This document shows, in pieces, positions 26,276-35,522 of a DNA stretch of 64,000 nt. Under the pieces are notes generated by a model. The model was given only the letters and a program-made list of their open reading frames with translations, was not told where the DNA came from and ran no database searches. The stretch is from an uncultured Selenomonadales bacterium. GTDB lineage: Bacteria; Bacillota; Negativicutes; Selenomonadales; Selenomonadaceae. The DNA is taken from NCBI GenBank assembly GCA_947304355.1, contig CAMZAX010000004.1:49609-113608 (forward strand), in the 5' to 3' direction. Positions within the stretch are counted from its first letter, which is position 1. Every line of letters starts with the position of its first letter. The translations under genes were made by a program, and so were the position numbers.

Positions 26276-27370
26276 TCACTTCGACGCTCGCCAAATTAAA
26301 ATCGCGCCGGAAATCAAGCCTATGATGTTCGGTATCCACACGGCATACATCGGCGGAATCGCGCCGCTGCGCCCGATAGCGTTCGCCAACGTCATAATTG
26401 CGTAGTACAGGAAGATTATCACGACGCTGAGCGCGAAACCCATTGACGACGGCGTTCGGGTCGGTTGCAGTCCCAACGGCACACCGATAAGCGCGAAAAT
26501 CAAACTCGCCATCGGCACCGTGATTCGCTGATAAAGTTCCGTCTCAAGCGCGTTGGTGTTGGCGTATTGCGCCTTCATGATTCGGATTTGGTCTTTAAGT
26601 TCGCGCATCGTCAATTCTTCGGTCTTTTTCTGTTCGCGAACGATTTGACGCGGGCTCGCCTTGACGGGCAAAAGCTGACGGTCGAATTTCATTGTATGCG
26701 TCCGCTGGTCGTCGGCAAGGTCGTAAATCATGCCGTCATGCATAATCCATTGCTCGTTGCGCCACTCGGCGAAGGTCGCGTTCTCGACGTGCGTAACCTT
26801 GCCCTCCTCGTTGAAAATCTGCATCGTCACGCCTTCAAGAATCTCGTCGCGCGCGCGGTATTGGCGGGCGTAAATCAGCCGCTCAATCCTGTCGCCGGTC
26901 AGCTCCTTAACGATAATGTGATCCTGCGATTTGAGCTCGGTGTTGCCTTGAATCTCGTAATAGACGACGTTGTTGTAAGCGGTGTTCGCCCACGGCACGA
27001 CGTGTTCGTTGAAGAGAATCGCGCAGACCGTGACGATAAAGCCCAAAACAATAGCTGGCGCGGCAATGCGGCTGAAACTTATCCCGCAGGACTTCATTGC
27101 CGTGATTTCGCTCGAACTCGACAACCGCCCGAACGTCAACAGCGTCGCCAAAAGCATGGACATCGGGAACGTCCACATGATAATACTCGGCAACCCGTAG
27201 ATAAAAATTTTCACCACGGAGGTAAAGCTCGCGCCGTAGTCGGTTATGTACTTGGCGATTCTGAACAGCGTGCCCGAACCTATAAACACCGCCGTGAACG
27301 CGCAAATCGCGAACAGGAACGCTAAAACGACTTCCCGAAAAATATATTTGTCAAGTATCCTAAGGCGCAT
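26276..27370 (-). CDS. lptG: LPS export permease, LptF/LptG family
   Basis: 364 aa YjgP/YjgQ permease. Three N-terminal transmembrane helices, a periplasmic beta-jellyroll region (residues about 130-260) and three C-terminal helices (SLIFALIGVPLGLQ and after). With LptB it extracts LPS from the inner membrane and pushes it along the LptC-LptA bridge. Only one permease gene is here, whereas E. coli uses an LptF/LptG heterodimer; a homodimer or a second copy elsewhere is possible. Separated from lptB by heptamer array C. Confidence 0.9.
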   Translation of the reverse strand: MRLRILDKYIFREVVLAFLFAICAFTAVFIGSGTLFRIAKYITDYGASFTSVVKIFIYGLPSIIMWTFPMSMLLATLLTFGRLSSSSEITAMKSCGISFSRIAAPAIVLGFIVTVCAILFNEHVVPWANTAYNNVVYYEIQGNTELKSQDHIIVKELTGDRIERLIYARQYRARDEILEGVTMQIFNEEGKVTHVENATFAEWRNEQWIMHDGMIYDLADDQRTHTMKFDRQLLPVKASPRQIVREQKKTEELTMRELKDQIRIMKAQYANTNALETELYQRITVPMASLIFALIGVPLGLQPTRTPSSMGFALSVVIIFLYYAIMTLANAIGRSGAIPPMYAVWIPNIIGLISGAILIWRASK

Positions 27371-27385
27371 TCAATGACCTCCTGT

Positions 27386-27461
27386 TAGGAACCGGGAATC
27401 AGGAACTAGGAACTAGTTTCTAAATCCTAGCCCCTACTAGTTCCTAGTTCTTAGTTCCTAC
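27386..27461 (-). repeat. heptanucleotide repeat array C (GGAACTA units and complement)
   Basis: GGAACTA-type units at 27386-27416 are followed by TAGTTCC-type units up to 27461, where the last unit supplies the lptB stop codon. A long hairpin is expected in the lptB-lptG intercistronic RNA. Confidence 0.85.
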
Positions 27462-28177
27462 AAAGTGAAATTACTGCCGAGATAAAATTTCTTGGCAAGG
27501 TCGCTGTTGGCAATTTCGTCGGCGGAACCTTCAAGCAGAATCTTGCCCTCGTTTAGGATGTAGGCGCGGTCGACGATGTGCAACGTCTCGCGGACGTTGT
27601 GGTCGGTTATCAAAATGCCCATGCCGCGCTTTCGCAAGTATTTGATGATTTCTTGGATATCGGCAACCGCCAACGGGTCGACGCCGGCAAAGGGCTCGTC
27701 AAGTAAGATGAATTTCGGCTCCAACGCAAGACAGCGGGCGATTTCCACGCGTCGCCGCTCGCCGCCCGAAAGTTCCGTGCCCTTGCGTTTCTCGACGTGT
27801 CGTATGTTGAATTCGCGCAACAGCTCGTTGAGTTTCTTTTGGCGTTCGTCTTTGTTGAGGTTAAGCGTCTCCAAAATCGCCATGATGTTTTCGCGGACGG
27901 TCAGCTTGCGGAAAATCGACGCCTCTTGCGTCAGGTAGCTTATCCCCAACTCCGCGCGACGATACATTGGCAGCTTGGAAATGTTCACGTCCGAAATGAA
28001 GACTTCGCCCGAATCGGGTCGCTCAAGCCCGACAATCATGTAAAAGGAAGTCGTCTTGCCCGCGCCGTTGGGTCCGAGTAAGCCGACAATTTCGCCCGTC
28101 TCCACGCGCAACGAAACCTTGTTGACGACGGTGCGCCCTTTGAACGACTTGACTAAATCGCGTGCCTCAATGTTCAT
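27458..28177 (-). CDS. lptB: LPS export ABC transporter ATPase LptB
   Basis: 239 aa ABC ATPase. Walker [12 protein letters not shown]-loop YLTQEASIF, signature [12 protein letters not shown], Walker [13 protein letters not shown] and the switch His in ITDHNVRET. Closely similar to LptB throughout, including the C-terminal extension. Its start overlaps the end of lptA by 11 bases, and it powers LptF/G. The stop codon lies within repeat array C. Confidence 0.96.
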   Translation of the reverse strand: MNIEARDLVKSFKGRTVVNKVSLRVETGEIVGLLGPNGAGKTTSFYMIVGLERPDSGEVFISDVNISKLPMYRRAELGISYLTQEASIFRKLTVRENIMAILETLNLNKDERQKKLNELLREFNIRHVEKRKGTELSGGERRRVEIARCLALEPKFILLDEPFAGVDPLAVADIQEIIKYLRKRGMGILITDHNVRETLHIVDRAYILNEGKILLEGSADEIANSDLAKKFYLGSNFTL

Positions 28178-29174
28178 TACTCGTCGCCTCGTCAGCGGGA
28201 TTGATTACAACGGTCTCGTCGGACGCGTCAGCCTGCGCGGGCTCCGATTTGTTTTCGGACGCGTCAAAGGCTTCGTCGACGGTCTGCGATTGCGGGATGT
28301 CAAGCTTGGGCAGTTCAAGCTTAGGCGCAGAGTCTTCGGCTTTAAGCTTGCCGTCGTCAGCCATGTAAACCGTGAGCCTGTTGCCGCGAATTCGGTTATT
28401 GTCTTGATAAGCCCACGCGTTGCCGCTCAGGACAGCCTTGCCCGCGTCTTTGCCGGAATAATCGACTTGGTCGCCGCCCGCCTCCATGTTGCGCGCGGGG
28501 CTGATCATGTGCGCGTTGCCTGTGCCGATGTAGTGTTCGTCGTCAATCCAGCCCTCCATGCGGTCGGCGGTGAAGGTGCCTTCGACTTCGCTCTTGGCGA
28601 CGCCGCCGTTAGGGATAAGGAAATGTTTCTTGTCGTCGGGGAAATAATCAATGTGTTCGCCCGTGAAAGTGCGCGTGTCGCCGTTGGGATATTTGGCGTC
28701 GGGCGCAACGGTCTGCGTGGCGATAACGTTGCCGTCTGCCGCCATGTAACCCTGCCCGTTGCTCGCAAGCGCGTTGCAAGTTATGCGCACGTCGTCACGC
28801 ACGACAATCACGTTGCCCAAAAGATTCGCCGCCTTGGTTTTGACGTTGTAAAGCGCGTGAAGTCCCGTGGCTCGTGTCGCGCCGTGCTTGAGCAGGATAT
28901 TGCCCGCCGCCGTCATGAGTCCCGATTCCATGTCGTAAGATACGGCGTCGGCGTTGAGTTCGGAGACGGATTCTGGATTTTCGGGCGCGCCGTGCTTTAT
29001 GAAGACGTTGCCCGCCGCCGCGACTTGTTTGGTGTTCATGTCGTATTCGATAGCCTCGGCAGTGACTTCGGAAGGCGTGTTGTCTTTTTCGGGCTTATCT
29101 GCCGCCGTCGCCGCCGAACTGATTAACATCGCTGCCGTCAAGCCCGCGCAGATTTTTTTTAGCGTCGTCATCAT
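28167..29174 (-). CDS. lptA: LptA/OstA-family periplasmic LPS-binding protein
   Basis: 335 aa, about twice the length of E. coli LptA. A signal peptide ([19 protein letters not shown]) is followed by repeated OstA beta-jellyroll elements ([40 protein letters not shown]), so the bridge segment is extended. The tail is acidic and rich in Asp, Glu and Ala. AAGGGGG lies before the ATG. The gene starts 80 bases inside lptC, so its signal peptide and the LptC tail share DNA in different frames. Confidence 0.88.
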   Translation of the reverse strand: MMTTLKKICAGLTAAMLISSAATAADKPEKDNTPSEVTAEAIEYDMNTKQVAAAGNVFIKHGAPENPESVSELNADAVSYDMESGLMTAAGNILLKHGATRATGLHALYNVKTKAANLLGNVIVVRDDVRITCNALASNGQGYMAADGNVIATQTVAPDAKYPNGDTRTFTGEHIDYFPDDKKHFLIPNGGVAKSEVEGTFTADRMEGWIDDEHYIGTGNAHMISPARNMEAGGDQVDYSGKDAGKAVLSGNAWAYQDNNRIRGNRLTVYMADDGKLKAEDSAPKLELPKLDIPQSQTVDEAFDASENKSEPAQADASDETVVINPADEATSNEH

Positions 29175-29733
29175 CTGTGACCCCCTTGGTGATTTTGGCG
29201 TTGCCCATGAGCCCGACTTTGTTCAGAGCGGTTTGCGAATAAGCCATATCGCCGTAAGCGCGCATGTCGTCCTTGGAGATTTTGACGTTGCCGTTGGCGA
29301 TAATCATTTCCTGATCGGCGAACCAGTCGAGCTTGTCGCTTTTCATTTCCGCGCCGTCGCTGTTGGTGACCAAAACGTCGCCTTCGACGTGAATGACTTT
29401 GTTGACTTGATAATAGACGCCCTTCGCCGCCGTCAGCTCCCAAGTAGTTTCTTCGTCGGTGTCTTTGTCGAACTGGTGAAATTTCGCCGATACGCCGTCG
29501 AGCTCAACGTTTTGCGTCAACATGTCGAGCCGCATTTTTTCGCACGTCAGCTCCCAGAGGATTCGTCCGTCTTTTTCTTCGACGAGCGTGTTGCCTTCGT
29601 ATTCCATGACGGTCGGCGGCTCAAAGTTTTCAATGGGCGGCGGAGTCGGCGGCGTCGTGCGCACAGCCCACACCACGACGCACACAAAAAAAATCACGAC
29701 CGTCGCTGCCAAAATTTTTTCGCGTGTACTCAT
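29095..29733 (-). CDS. lptC: LPS export protein LptC
   Basis: 212 aa. One N-terminal membrane anchor (ILAATVVIFFVCVVVWAV), a Pro-rich linker, then the LptC jellyroll (ILWELTCEKMRLDM, WELTAAKGVYYQ, DVLVTNSDGAEMKSD, MIIANGNVKISKDD). Receives LPS from LptFG and hands it to LptA. The last 26 residues are low complexity (DDDD, GGDGG) and coincide with the lptA start region. Its ATG overlaps the stop of the acyltransferase gene. Confidence 0.88.
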   Translation of the reverse strand: MSTREKILAATVVIFFVCVVVWAVRTTPPTPPPIENFEPPTVMEYEGNTLVEEKDGRILWELTCEKMRLDMLTQNVELDGVSAKFHQFDKDTDEETTWELTAAKGVYYQVNKVIHVEGDVLVTNSDGAEMKSDKLDWFADQEMIIANGNVKISKDDMRAYGDMAYSQTALNKVGLMGNAKITKGVTDDDDAKKNLRGLDGSDVNQFGGDGGR

Positions 29734-30656
29734 GGCGTCTCCTCTTTGGGCTTGCGTCGCCCCTTAACCGTGTGGTGCTTGTTGGTCTTTTGCATTTCGG
29801 GCGGCGTGTTCCAACGCTTTTGGAACCAGAGCCACTGCGTCGGGTTTTCGCGGATAACGTCTTCCAAAATGCGCGTCATCTTTTCGGTGAAGCGCAACAG
29901 GTCGGCGTCGGTGTCGCCCGTGTCTTCGAAGTGCATGACTTCGCCGATTTTGACGAGGTGGCGTCCGTCGTCCTTGCGCAGGATAAATGCGGGCACGACG
30001 GGCGCATTGAACCTGCGGGCGAAGACAGCCGGTCCCATTGGCGTGGAAGCAGTCTTGCCGAGAAAATTTATGAACGCGCCGCCGGGACCTGCGTCTTGGT
30101 CGGCGAGGAAGCCCAAAATTTTTCCGTCCTTGAGCGCACGTCCCGCCGCCCGCAATTCGTTCGTGCCGCGATTGAAAATTTCTACGTGAATCGTCGCCCG
30201 CAAATCGTCCAGTGCCCGCGAATATTGCGCGTTGGGTTGGAGCTTGGCTATCGCGGTGACGGGCATGCCGTTCAACGAGAAAGCCGCGCTCAGCCATTCC
30301 CACGTGCCGACGTGACCCGTCAACACGACGACGCCGTTGCCTTCCATGAGTGCCATCCGCATTCGTTCGAGGTGATCGATTTCCATGTACTGCGACAGAT
30401 TTTTTTCGTTGAGGTTGGGCATGTAAAGAATATCGAGCATGTTGCGCGCCAGGTTGACGAACGACGCCCGCACGAGCTTGCGAGCCTCCGCCTCCGAAAT
30501 GTCAAGTGCCGGCATCATTTGCGCGACTGCCCGTTCCCGCTGCTTTTTGACGAGCAGATAATACAAATTGCCCAGCCCGCGCCCCGCGAACAGCAACGCG
30601 TCGTAGGGCAACAGCCGTATGATTCTGCTCAACATCATCAGCGCGTTGTAAAGCAT
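29730..30656 (-). CDS. lipid A biosynthesis acyltransferase (LpxL/HtrB-like)
   Basis: 308 aa inner-membrane acyltransferase. The HX4E catalytic motif is HVGTWE in VVVLTGHVGTWEWLS. It is followed by NRGTNELRAAGRALKDG, FLADQDAG and the C-terminal NPTQWLWFQKRW, all typical of LpxL/LpxM. It adds secondary acyl chains to Kdo-lipid A; which position cannot be told. Lies between the QueC-like gene pair and lptC in the LPS transcription unit. Confidence 0.9.
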   Translation of the reverse strand: MLYNALMMLSRIIRLLPYDALLFAGRGLGNLYYLLVKKQRERAVAQMMPALDISEAEARKLVRASFVNLARNMLDILYMPNLNEKNLSQYMEIDHLERMRMALMEGNGVVVLTGHVGTWEWLSAAFSLNGMPVTAIAKLQPNAQYSRALDDLRATIHVEIFNRGTNELRAAGRALKDGKILGFLADQDAGPGGAFINFLGKTASTPMGPAVFARRFNAPVVPAFILRKDDGRHLVKIGEVMHFEDTGDTDADLLRFTEKMTRILEDVIRENPTQWLWFQKRWNTPPEMQKTNKHHTVKGRRKPKEETP

Positions 30657-30670
30657 GTCAGCCTCCTTTG

Positions 30671-30707
30671 AGGAACTAGGAACTAGGAACTAGGGACTAG
30701 GGACTAG
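30671..30707 (-). repeat. heptanucleotide repeat array D (GGAACTA/GGGACTA units)
   Basis: Five tandem units, three GGAACTA then two GGGACTA, between the acyltransferase start and the QueC-like gene stop. No complementary half is present. Confidence 0.8.
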
Positions 30708-30709
30708 AT

Positions 30710-31897
30710 TTAATCTTCCATGACGACGACATCGCCGTCGAGAACGTAACAAGTTTTTTTGACAGGCATACGAAATTTTCGTTCCGCCGCCAAGTCGACA
30801 AGCTCACGGTAAAAAGTCTCGGTGTCTGCGCTGTCAAGGCAATGCGCCTTGTACATCAGCGAACCCTTACGATAATCGTCGACGTTGAAAACCTGCGCGA
30901 AGTCGTCAAGCTTGCCGAGAATCTCCAACGCCAGCAACGTCCGCAAGCATTTGGAACACTTGCCGCAGTTGGTCGTATCCGCGCCCCGCTGCAACAAGCA
31001 AACGTTTAAATATTTTCGCGCAATCGCCCAATTTGTCAAGTCTTTAATCTTATCGACGCGCCGCCGCTGACAGCCGTCAACGATAAGCTCCGTGCGTTCG
31101 CTTTGAATCAGCGGGATAAGATACGAATCGCACGCCGTCGCCAAGTCGTTATGGTGCGCTCTGTCGCCGTAATCCTTTATACCTTGATAACTGCAGCCGC
31201 TCGGAATGTAGTAACGTTTGACGGCGTTCTGAAGGCTCAAGACGCAGGCGTACATCGAAATGAACATCACGGTTGACTTGTTGCGCTTGTTGCGGAAGCG
31301 GTGCAGATTTGTATCGACGACGACGAGCGGCAACTTCAATTCGTCGGCAACGGCAGCGGCGCGCTTGATTCGGCTGTTGAAAATAATTTGCGTGTCGGGC
31401 GAATCGAAGTCGCCGTGCGTGCCGCAGTTGAAAATAAACAGCGCGTTGATTCGATAGTCGCGGTCGGTCTCCTTGACGAAGCGATCGTAAATCGTCGCGA
31501 GCGAATCGACGCCGCAGGAAATCCCCGTGCCGATTAAACGCCCGTTGCCCTTCGTCGGCGCGAAACCGTCAACGATAACGTCAACGGGCGCGAGGTCGGC
31601 GGAGAAGTCGCACAAAATTTTTTGAATGTACCATTGGGCGTTCTTGTAAAGCTTTTTGGACACGTTGCCGCGAATCCTAAGCGGCGTCTTGTGATACATT
31701 GCCAAGTACAGCCCGATTATAAAAAACGCGTCGTAAGTGTCCGCCGCGAACATTGAGCCGCAGTCGCTCCGCGTCTCGAAATAGAGCGTGTCGGCGGGAT
31801 AGTCGGCGTCCGTGTCGACGAATTTAATCTGCGCCTCCAAACGAACGCGCTTGCCGCCGGCGGTGACGTATTTGCGCAGACCGGAAATTTCAATCAT
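30710..31897 (-). CDS. QueC-like PP-loop protein of unknown function (paralog 1)
   Basis: 395 aa. After an N-terminal domain of about 115 residues (I do not recognise it), GTGISCGVDSLATIYD matches the PP-loop SxGxDS motif of N-type ATP pyrophosphatases. A zinc-type cysteine motif C-x9-C-x2-C-x2-C (NVC then NCGKCSKC) near residue 300 resembles the one in QueC (7-cyano-7-deazaguanine synthase), though QueC is only about 220 aa. An adenylating, amide- or nitrile-forming activity is plausible; the substrate is unknown. Paralogous along its whole length to the next gene upstream. ATG at 31897 has GGAGG seven bases away. It sits inside the LPS cluster, suggesting a role in LPS or Kdo modification. 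Confidence 0.7.
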   Translation of the reverse strand: MIEISGLRKYVTAGGKRVRLEAQIKFVDTDADYPADTLYFETRSDCGSMFAADTYDAFFIIGLYLAMYHKTPLRIRGNVSKKLYKNAQWYIQKILCDFSADLAPVDVIVDGFAPTKGNGRLIGTGISCGVDSLATIYDRFVKETDRDYRINALFIFNCGTHGDFDSPDTQIIFNSRIKRAAAVADELKLPLVVVDTNLHRFRNKRNKSTVMFISMYACVLSLQNAVKRYYIPSGCSYQGIKDYGDRAHHNDLATACDSYLIPLIQSERTELIVDGCQRRRVDKIKDLTNWAIARKYLNVCLLQRGADTTNCGKCSKCLRTLLALEILGKLDDFAQVFNVDDYRKGSLMYKAHCLDSADTETFYRELVDLAAERKFRMPVKKTCYVLDGDVVVMED

Positions 31898-31910
31898 CGT
31901 CAAGCCTCCG

Positions 31911-33086
31911 TCAAAAATAAATCAGCTGTTCGCCGAGAATGTACGCGTCGTGTTTCGTCGGCATGGGGAAATTGTTTTCGCGGGCGAAGTCGACGTTTTC
32001 TATCTCGAATGGATCTTTGCCGTAATTCTGCAGGCAACGGATTTTGTAGTTGAAAGAAATTTCGCGGTAGCGTTCCACGTCGAAGACAGCCGCGAAGTCG
32101 TCAAGCTTGCCCAAAATCTCCAGCGGCAACAGCGTCCGCAAACACTTCGGGCAAAGTCCGCAATTTGAGCCGTCGGGCGTGTATCCCCAGCAAACGTTCA
32201 GATATTTTTGCGCAACGTCCCAGTCGGCGATATTTTTCAGCTTGTCGACGCGCCGATATTGGCAGCCGTCAACAATCAGCTCCGTGCGCTCCGTTTGAAT
32301 CAGCGGGACAAGATACGATTCGCAGAAGCCCGACATATCGGCGTTGTGATAGTGGTCGTTGAATTGCTTAATCTCCTGATAATTCGTGCCGCTCGACACG
32401 TAGTAGCGCGAAACGGCGTTGCCAAGGCTCAGCGCGCAGGAATAGACCGCGATAAAGTTCAGCTTGTTCATGTCGACGATTTTGCGGAAGGCGTGCAAGT
32501 TTGAGTTGACGTAGTAGCACGGCAAGCCCAAATCCTTTGCGGCGCGTTTGCCGGGCTCGTTGCGGTTGAGCGTGAGTTCAAGAAATTTCGCGTCGCCGAA
32601 TTCGCCGAAGATGCCGCAGTTGAAATAGAACAGCGCGTTGATTCGGAAGTCGGGGTCGCGTTCGCGGACGAAGTGGTCGTAAATTGTCGACAGCGAATCG
32701 ACGCCGCAAGATATGCCCGTCCCGATGAGTTTGCCGCGTTTCTTCGGCGGAGCGGCAAAACCGTCGACAGTGAGCGTCACGGGCGACAGCTCGTCATAAA
32801 AATCGCACCAAATCTTTTGCACGTACCACTTGATGTTTTGGTAAAGCTTGGCGGAAATTTTCCCGCGAATGTGCAAGTCCTGCTTGTGTAGCATGGCAAG
32901 ATACAGCGGCACGAGGACGAACGCGTCGTAAGTGTCGTCGGCGAACATGTAAGAAAATTTCTTGTCAATCTCGAAATACAGCGTCCGTTCGGTGTAGGGC
33001 GATTCCGCGTCGATAAAATTCATGTCGACTTCAAGGCGCGTCAAAGCCTCCCTCGTGTACTTGCGCAGATTGGAAATTTCTATCAT
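31911..33086 (-). CDS. QueC-like PP-loop protein of unknown function (paralog 2)
   Basis: 391 aa, same architecture as its downstream neighbour. N-terminal domain with MIEISNLRKYTREA and DTYDAFVLVPLYLAM, PP-loop SCGVDS at residues 126-131, ELIVDGCQYRRVDKL, then Cys299, Cys309, Cys312 and Cys315. The two proteins share long identical stretches (for example TERTELIVDGCQ against SERTELIVDGCQ), consistent with tandem duplication followed by clear divergence. They may form a heterodimer. AGGAGG precedes the ATG. Function unknown; QueC-like enzymes otherwise act in deazaguanine synthesis and in some defence systems, but no partner genes of those are seen here. Confidence 0.7.
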   Translation of the reverse strand: MIEISNLRKYTREALTRLEVDMNFIDAESPYTERTLYFEIDKKFSYMFADDTYDAFVLVPLYLAMLHKQDLHIRGKISAKLYQNIKWYVQKIWCDFYDELSPVTLTVDGFAAPPKKRGKLIGTGISCGVDSLSTIYDHFVRERDPDFRINALFYFNCGIFGEFGDAKFLELTLNRNEPGKRAAKDLGLPCYYVNSNLHAFRKIVDMNKLNFIAVYSCALSLGNAVSRYYVSSGTNYQEIKQFNDHYHNADMSGFCESYLVPLIQTERTELIVDGCQYRRVDKLKNIADWDVAQKYLNVCWGYTPDGSNCGLCPKCLRTLLPLEILGKLDDFAAVFDVERYREISFNYKIRCLQNYGKDPFEIENVDFARENNFPMPTKHDAYILGEQLIYF

Positions 33087-33102
33087 GGCGCGAACCTCCT
33101 GT

Positions 33103-33127
33103 TAGGAACTAGGAACTAGGAACTAGA
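33103..33127 (-). repeat. heptanucleotide repeat array E (GGAACTA units)
   Basis: Three tandem GGAACTA units between kdsC and the QueC-like gene, close to the latter's ribosome site. Confidence 0.75.
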
Positions 33128-33156
33128 TTTTTTGGTTGCTACCCGCGCAGAGCCGT

Positions 33157-33729
33157 CTATTGATTGAGCGCGGTGAGTTCCTTGTCGTCGAATTCGGGCG
33201 CGGTGTAGCGTTCGATAATGTCCGCCCAAAATCCTTGTGCCTTCAAAATAAATTCTATAACTTCGCGCACGGCACCGCGTCCGCCGAAATTGTTCGCGAC
33301 GAAGTGAGCGCGCTCAATAACCTCAGGCACGGCGTCGCCGACCGTCGCACGAAAGCCGACTTGCACGAAAACGGGCAAATCAATCACGTCGTCCGCAACG
33401 TAGCAAATTTCCTCGTCAGCCAATCCGAATTGCGCCTTGATTTTTTTGTAGGCGTCGCGCTTGTTCATCTGCCCCTGCATGACGGCGGAAATCTTCAGCT
33501 CGGCGGCGCGCCACGTCGTCATTGCGGAAGTCCTGCCCGTGATTATCGCCGACTTCAAGCCGCACGAATGCGCAAGCGTTATCCCGAAACCGTCGCGGCA
33601 GTGAAAAGCCTTGAACAACTCGCCGTGCCCGCCGTGATAAATCCCGCCGTCAGTCAACACGCCGTCCACGTCGAAGATTATCAGCTTGACGCGTCGCGCC
33701 CGTTCGATTGCGTCACCCGAAAATTTCAT
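33157..33729 (-). CDS. kdsC: 3-deoxy-D-manno-octulosonate 8-phosphate phosphatase
   Basis: 190 aa HAD phosphatase of the tetrameric C0 type. DVDGVLTDGGIYH contains the DxDGxLTDG motif, with the second motif at IITGRTS and the third-loop VADDVIDLPV. Hydrolyses Kdo-8-phosphate to Kdo in LPS inner-core synthesis. Directly abuts kdsD, and kdsA follows upstream, giving the complete ribulose-5-P to Kdo route in three adjacent genes. Confidence 0.94.
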   Translation of the reverse strand: MKFSGDAIERARRVKLIIFDVDGVLTDGGIYHGGHGELFKAFHCRDGFGITLAHSCGLKSAIITGRTSAMTTWRAAELKISAVMQGQMNKRDAYKKIKAQFGLADEEICYVADDVIDLPVFVQVGFRATVGDAVPEVIERAHFVANNFGGRGAVREVIEFILKAQGFWADIIERYTAPEFDDKELTALNQ

Positions 33730-34698
33730 TCAAACCACTCCTTGCCGCAACAAGTCAGTCAAGTGAATCATGCCGACGGGGAAGTTGTTCGCGTCAATGA
33801 CGGGCAAGACCGTGACAGGACGCGGTTTGTGCTTTTCCATGACCGACAGAGCCGCCGCCGCCAATTTGTCCGCGCTGATTATCAACGGCGTCTTGAACAT
33901 GATGTGTTCGACGGGCTCGTCAATGAACGAACGCTTCTTTTCCAACGCGCGGCGAATGATGCCGTCCGTGACAAGCCCGACGAATTTGTTGCGCTCGTCG
34001 ACGACCGATACCGCACCCAAGCCTTTTGCCGTCATCTCGAACAAGGCGTCTTTCGCCGTGGCACCGACCTTGACGATCGGATTGTCGTCGCCGCTGTGCA
34101 TTACGTCGCCGACGGTGAGCAAAAGTTTCCTGCCCAACGCGCCGCCGGGGTGGAACAGTGCGAAATCGTTCGACGTAAATTTTTTCTCGTCCATCAAAGC
34201 CATTGCCAACGCGTCGCCCATTGCAAGCGTCGCCGTCGTGGAAGCGGTTGGCGCAAGTCCAAGCGGGCAAGCCTCGCGCTCGACGCCAATGTCGATAAAG
34301 TAATCGCAGTTCTTGCCAAGCGTCGAAGAGCGTTTGCCGCACATTGCCACGACTGCCGCGCCGATTCTGCGGACGACGGGCAGGATGTTGACAATCTCGG
34401 ACGACTCGCCGCTGTTCGATATGGCAATCAGCACGTCGTTTTCGGTCAACATGCCCAAATCGCCGTGATAAGCCTCGGCGGGGTGCATAAAAAATGACGG
34501 CGTGCCCGTCGAAGAGAGCGTCGCGGCAATCTTCCTGCCGACGTGTCCCGATTTGCCCATGCCCGTCACAACAACGCGCCCGCGACAGCTCATGATTTTT
34601 TCGACCGCCGCGATAAATTCGTCGTCGACGCGCTCAATCAGAGCCTCAATCGCCGCCGCCTCAATCCGTAAAGTTTCAATCGCCTTTTCTTTAATCAT
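33730..34698 (-). CDS. kdsD: arabinose-5-phosphate isomerase
   Basis: 322 aa. SIS domain at residues about 30-180 ([28 protein letters not shown]) and a CBS pair at about 200-320 ([24 protein letters not shown]). Converts ribulose-5-phosphate to arabinose-5-phosphate, the Kdo precursor. Overlaps the kdsA stop by four bases (ATGA) and abuts kdsC. Confidence 0.95.
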   Translation of the reverse strand: MIKEKAIETLRIEAAAIEALIERVDDEFIAAVEKIMSCRGRVVVTGMGKSGHVGRKIAATLSSTGTPSFFMHPAEAYHGDLGMLTENDVLIAISNSGESSEIVNILPVVRRIGAAVVAMCGKRSSTLGKNCDYFIDIGVEREACPLGLAPTASTTATLAMGDALAMALMDEKKFTSNDFALFHPGGALGRKLLLTVGDVMHSGDDNPIVKVGATAKDALFEMTAKGLGAVSVVDERNKFVGLVTDGIIRRALEKKRSFIDEPVEHIMFKTPLIISADKLAAAALSVMEKHKPRPVTVLPVIDANNFPVGMIHLTDLLRQGVV

Positions 34699-35507
34699 TT
34701 CAACGCCTCGTGAACTTTTAATGCCGCCGCCAAAAGATTTTCAAGTTCGTCAAGCGGAATCATGTTCGCGCCGTCCGAAAGACCTTCGGCGGGGTTATCG
34801 TGCACTTCCAAAAACAAACCGTCGACGCCGACCGCACAAGCCGCCCGAACTAACGGAGCGACGAATTCGCGTTGTCCGCCCGACGACGTGCCCGCGCCGC
34901 CCGGCAGTTGCACGCTGTGAGTCCCGTCGAAAATCACAGGACAGCCGAAGCCGCGCATAATCGGCAAGCCGCGCATGTCGACGACCAGATTGTTGTAACC
35001 GAACGAAGTCCCGCGCTCGGTCAGCAAAATTTTTTCGGTGCCGCTCGCCCGAAGCTTTTCGACGACGTTAATCATGTCGCGCGCGGAAAGGAATTGCGCC
35101 TTCTTGACGTTGACAGCCTTGCCGGTCTTGGCGGCGGCGACAAGCAAATCGGTCTGTCTGCAAAGGAACGCGGGTATTTGCAAGATGTCGGCGACCTCTG
35201 CAACCTGCGCGGCTTGATAAGTTTCGTGAATGTCAGTAACAATCGGGACGTTGAGTTCGCGCTTGATTGCGTCCAAAATCTTCAAGCCCTCGACGAGTCC
35301 GGGGCCGCGATAGCTTTTAATCGACGAACGGTTTGCTTTGTCGAACGACGCCTTGAAAATGTACGGAATGCCCAATTTGTCGGCAATGTCCTTGGCGCGT
35401 CGACCGATTTTCAAACTGCGCTCGAAACCCTCAAGCACGCAAGGACCGGCAAGCAAAACCAACTGCCCGCCGCCGAATTCGATGTTGCCGACTTTAACGG
35501 TATTCAT
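34695..35507 (-). CDS. kdsA: 3-deoxy-8-phosphooctulonate synthase
   Basis: 270 aa TIM-barrel aldolase condensing PEP with arabinose-5-phosphate. [22 protein letters not shown], the signature [17 protein letters not shown] and [12 protein letters not shown] are diagnostic of KdsA and separate it from DAHP synthases. Follows lpxI with a short gap; kdsD is translationally coupled to it. Confidence 0.96.
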   Translation of the reverse strand: MNTVKVGNIEFGGGQLVLLAGPCVLEGFERSLKIGRRAKDIADKLGIPYIFKASFDKANRSSIKSYRGPGLVEGLKILDAIKRELNVPIVTDIHETYQAAQVAEVADILQIPAFLCRQTDLLVAAAKTGKAVNVKKAQFLSARDMINVVEKLRASGTEKILLTERGTSFGYNNLVVDMRGLPIMRGFGCPVIFDGTHSVQLPGGAGTSSGGQREFVAPLVRAACAVGVDGLFLEVHDNPAEGLSDGANMIPLDELENLLAAALKVHEALK

Positions 35508-35522
35508 GTCGAATCGCCTCCC

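Noticed and set aside
30710..33086. Qat- or CBASS-like antiphage island
   Set aside because: QueC-like proteins suggested it, but no QatA ATPase, QatB, TatD-like nuclease, CD-NTase or effector gene is nearby; all flanking genes belong to LPS synthesis.
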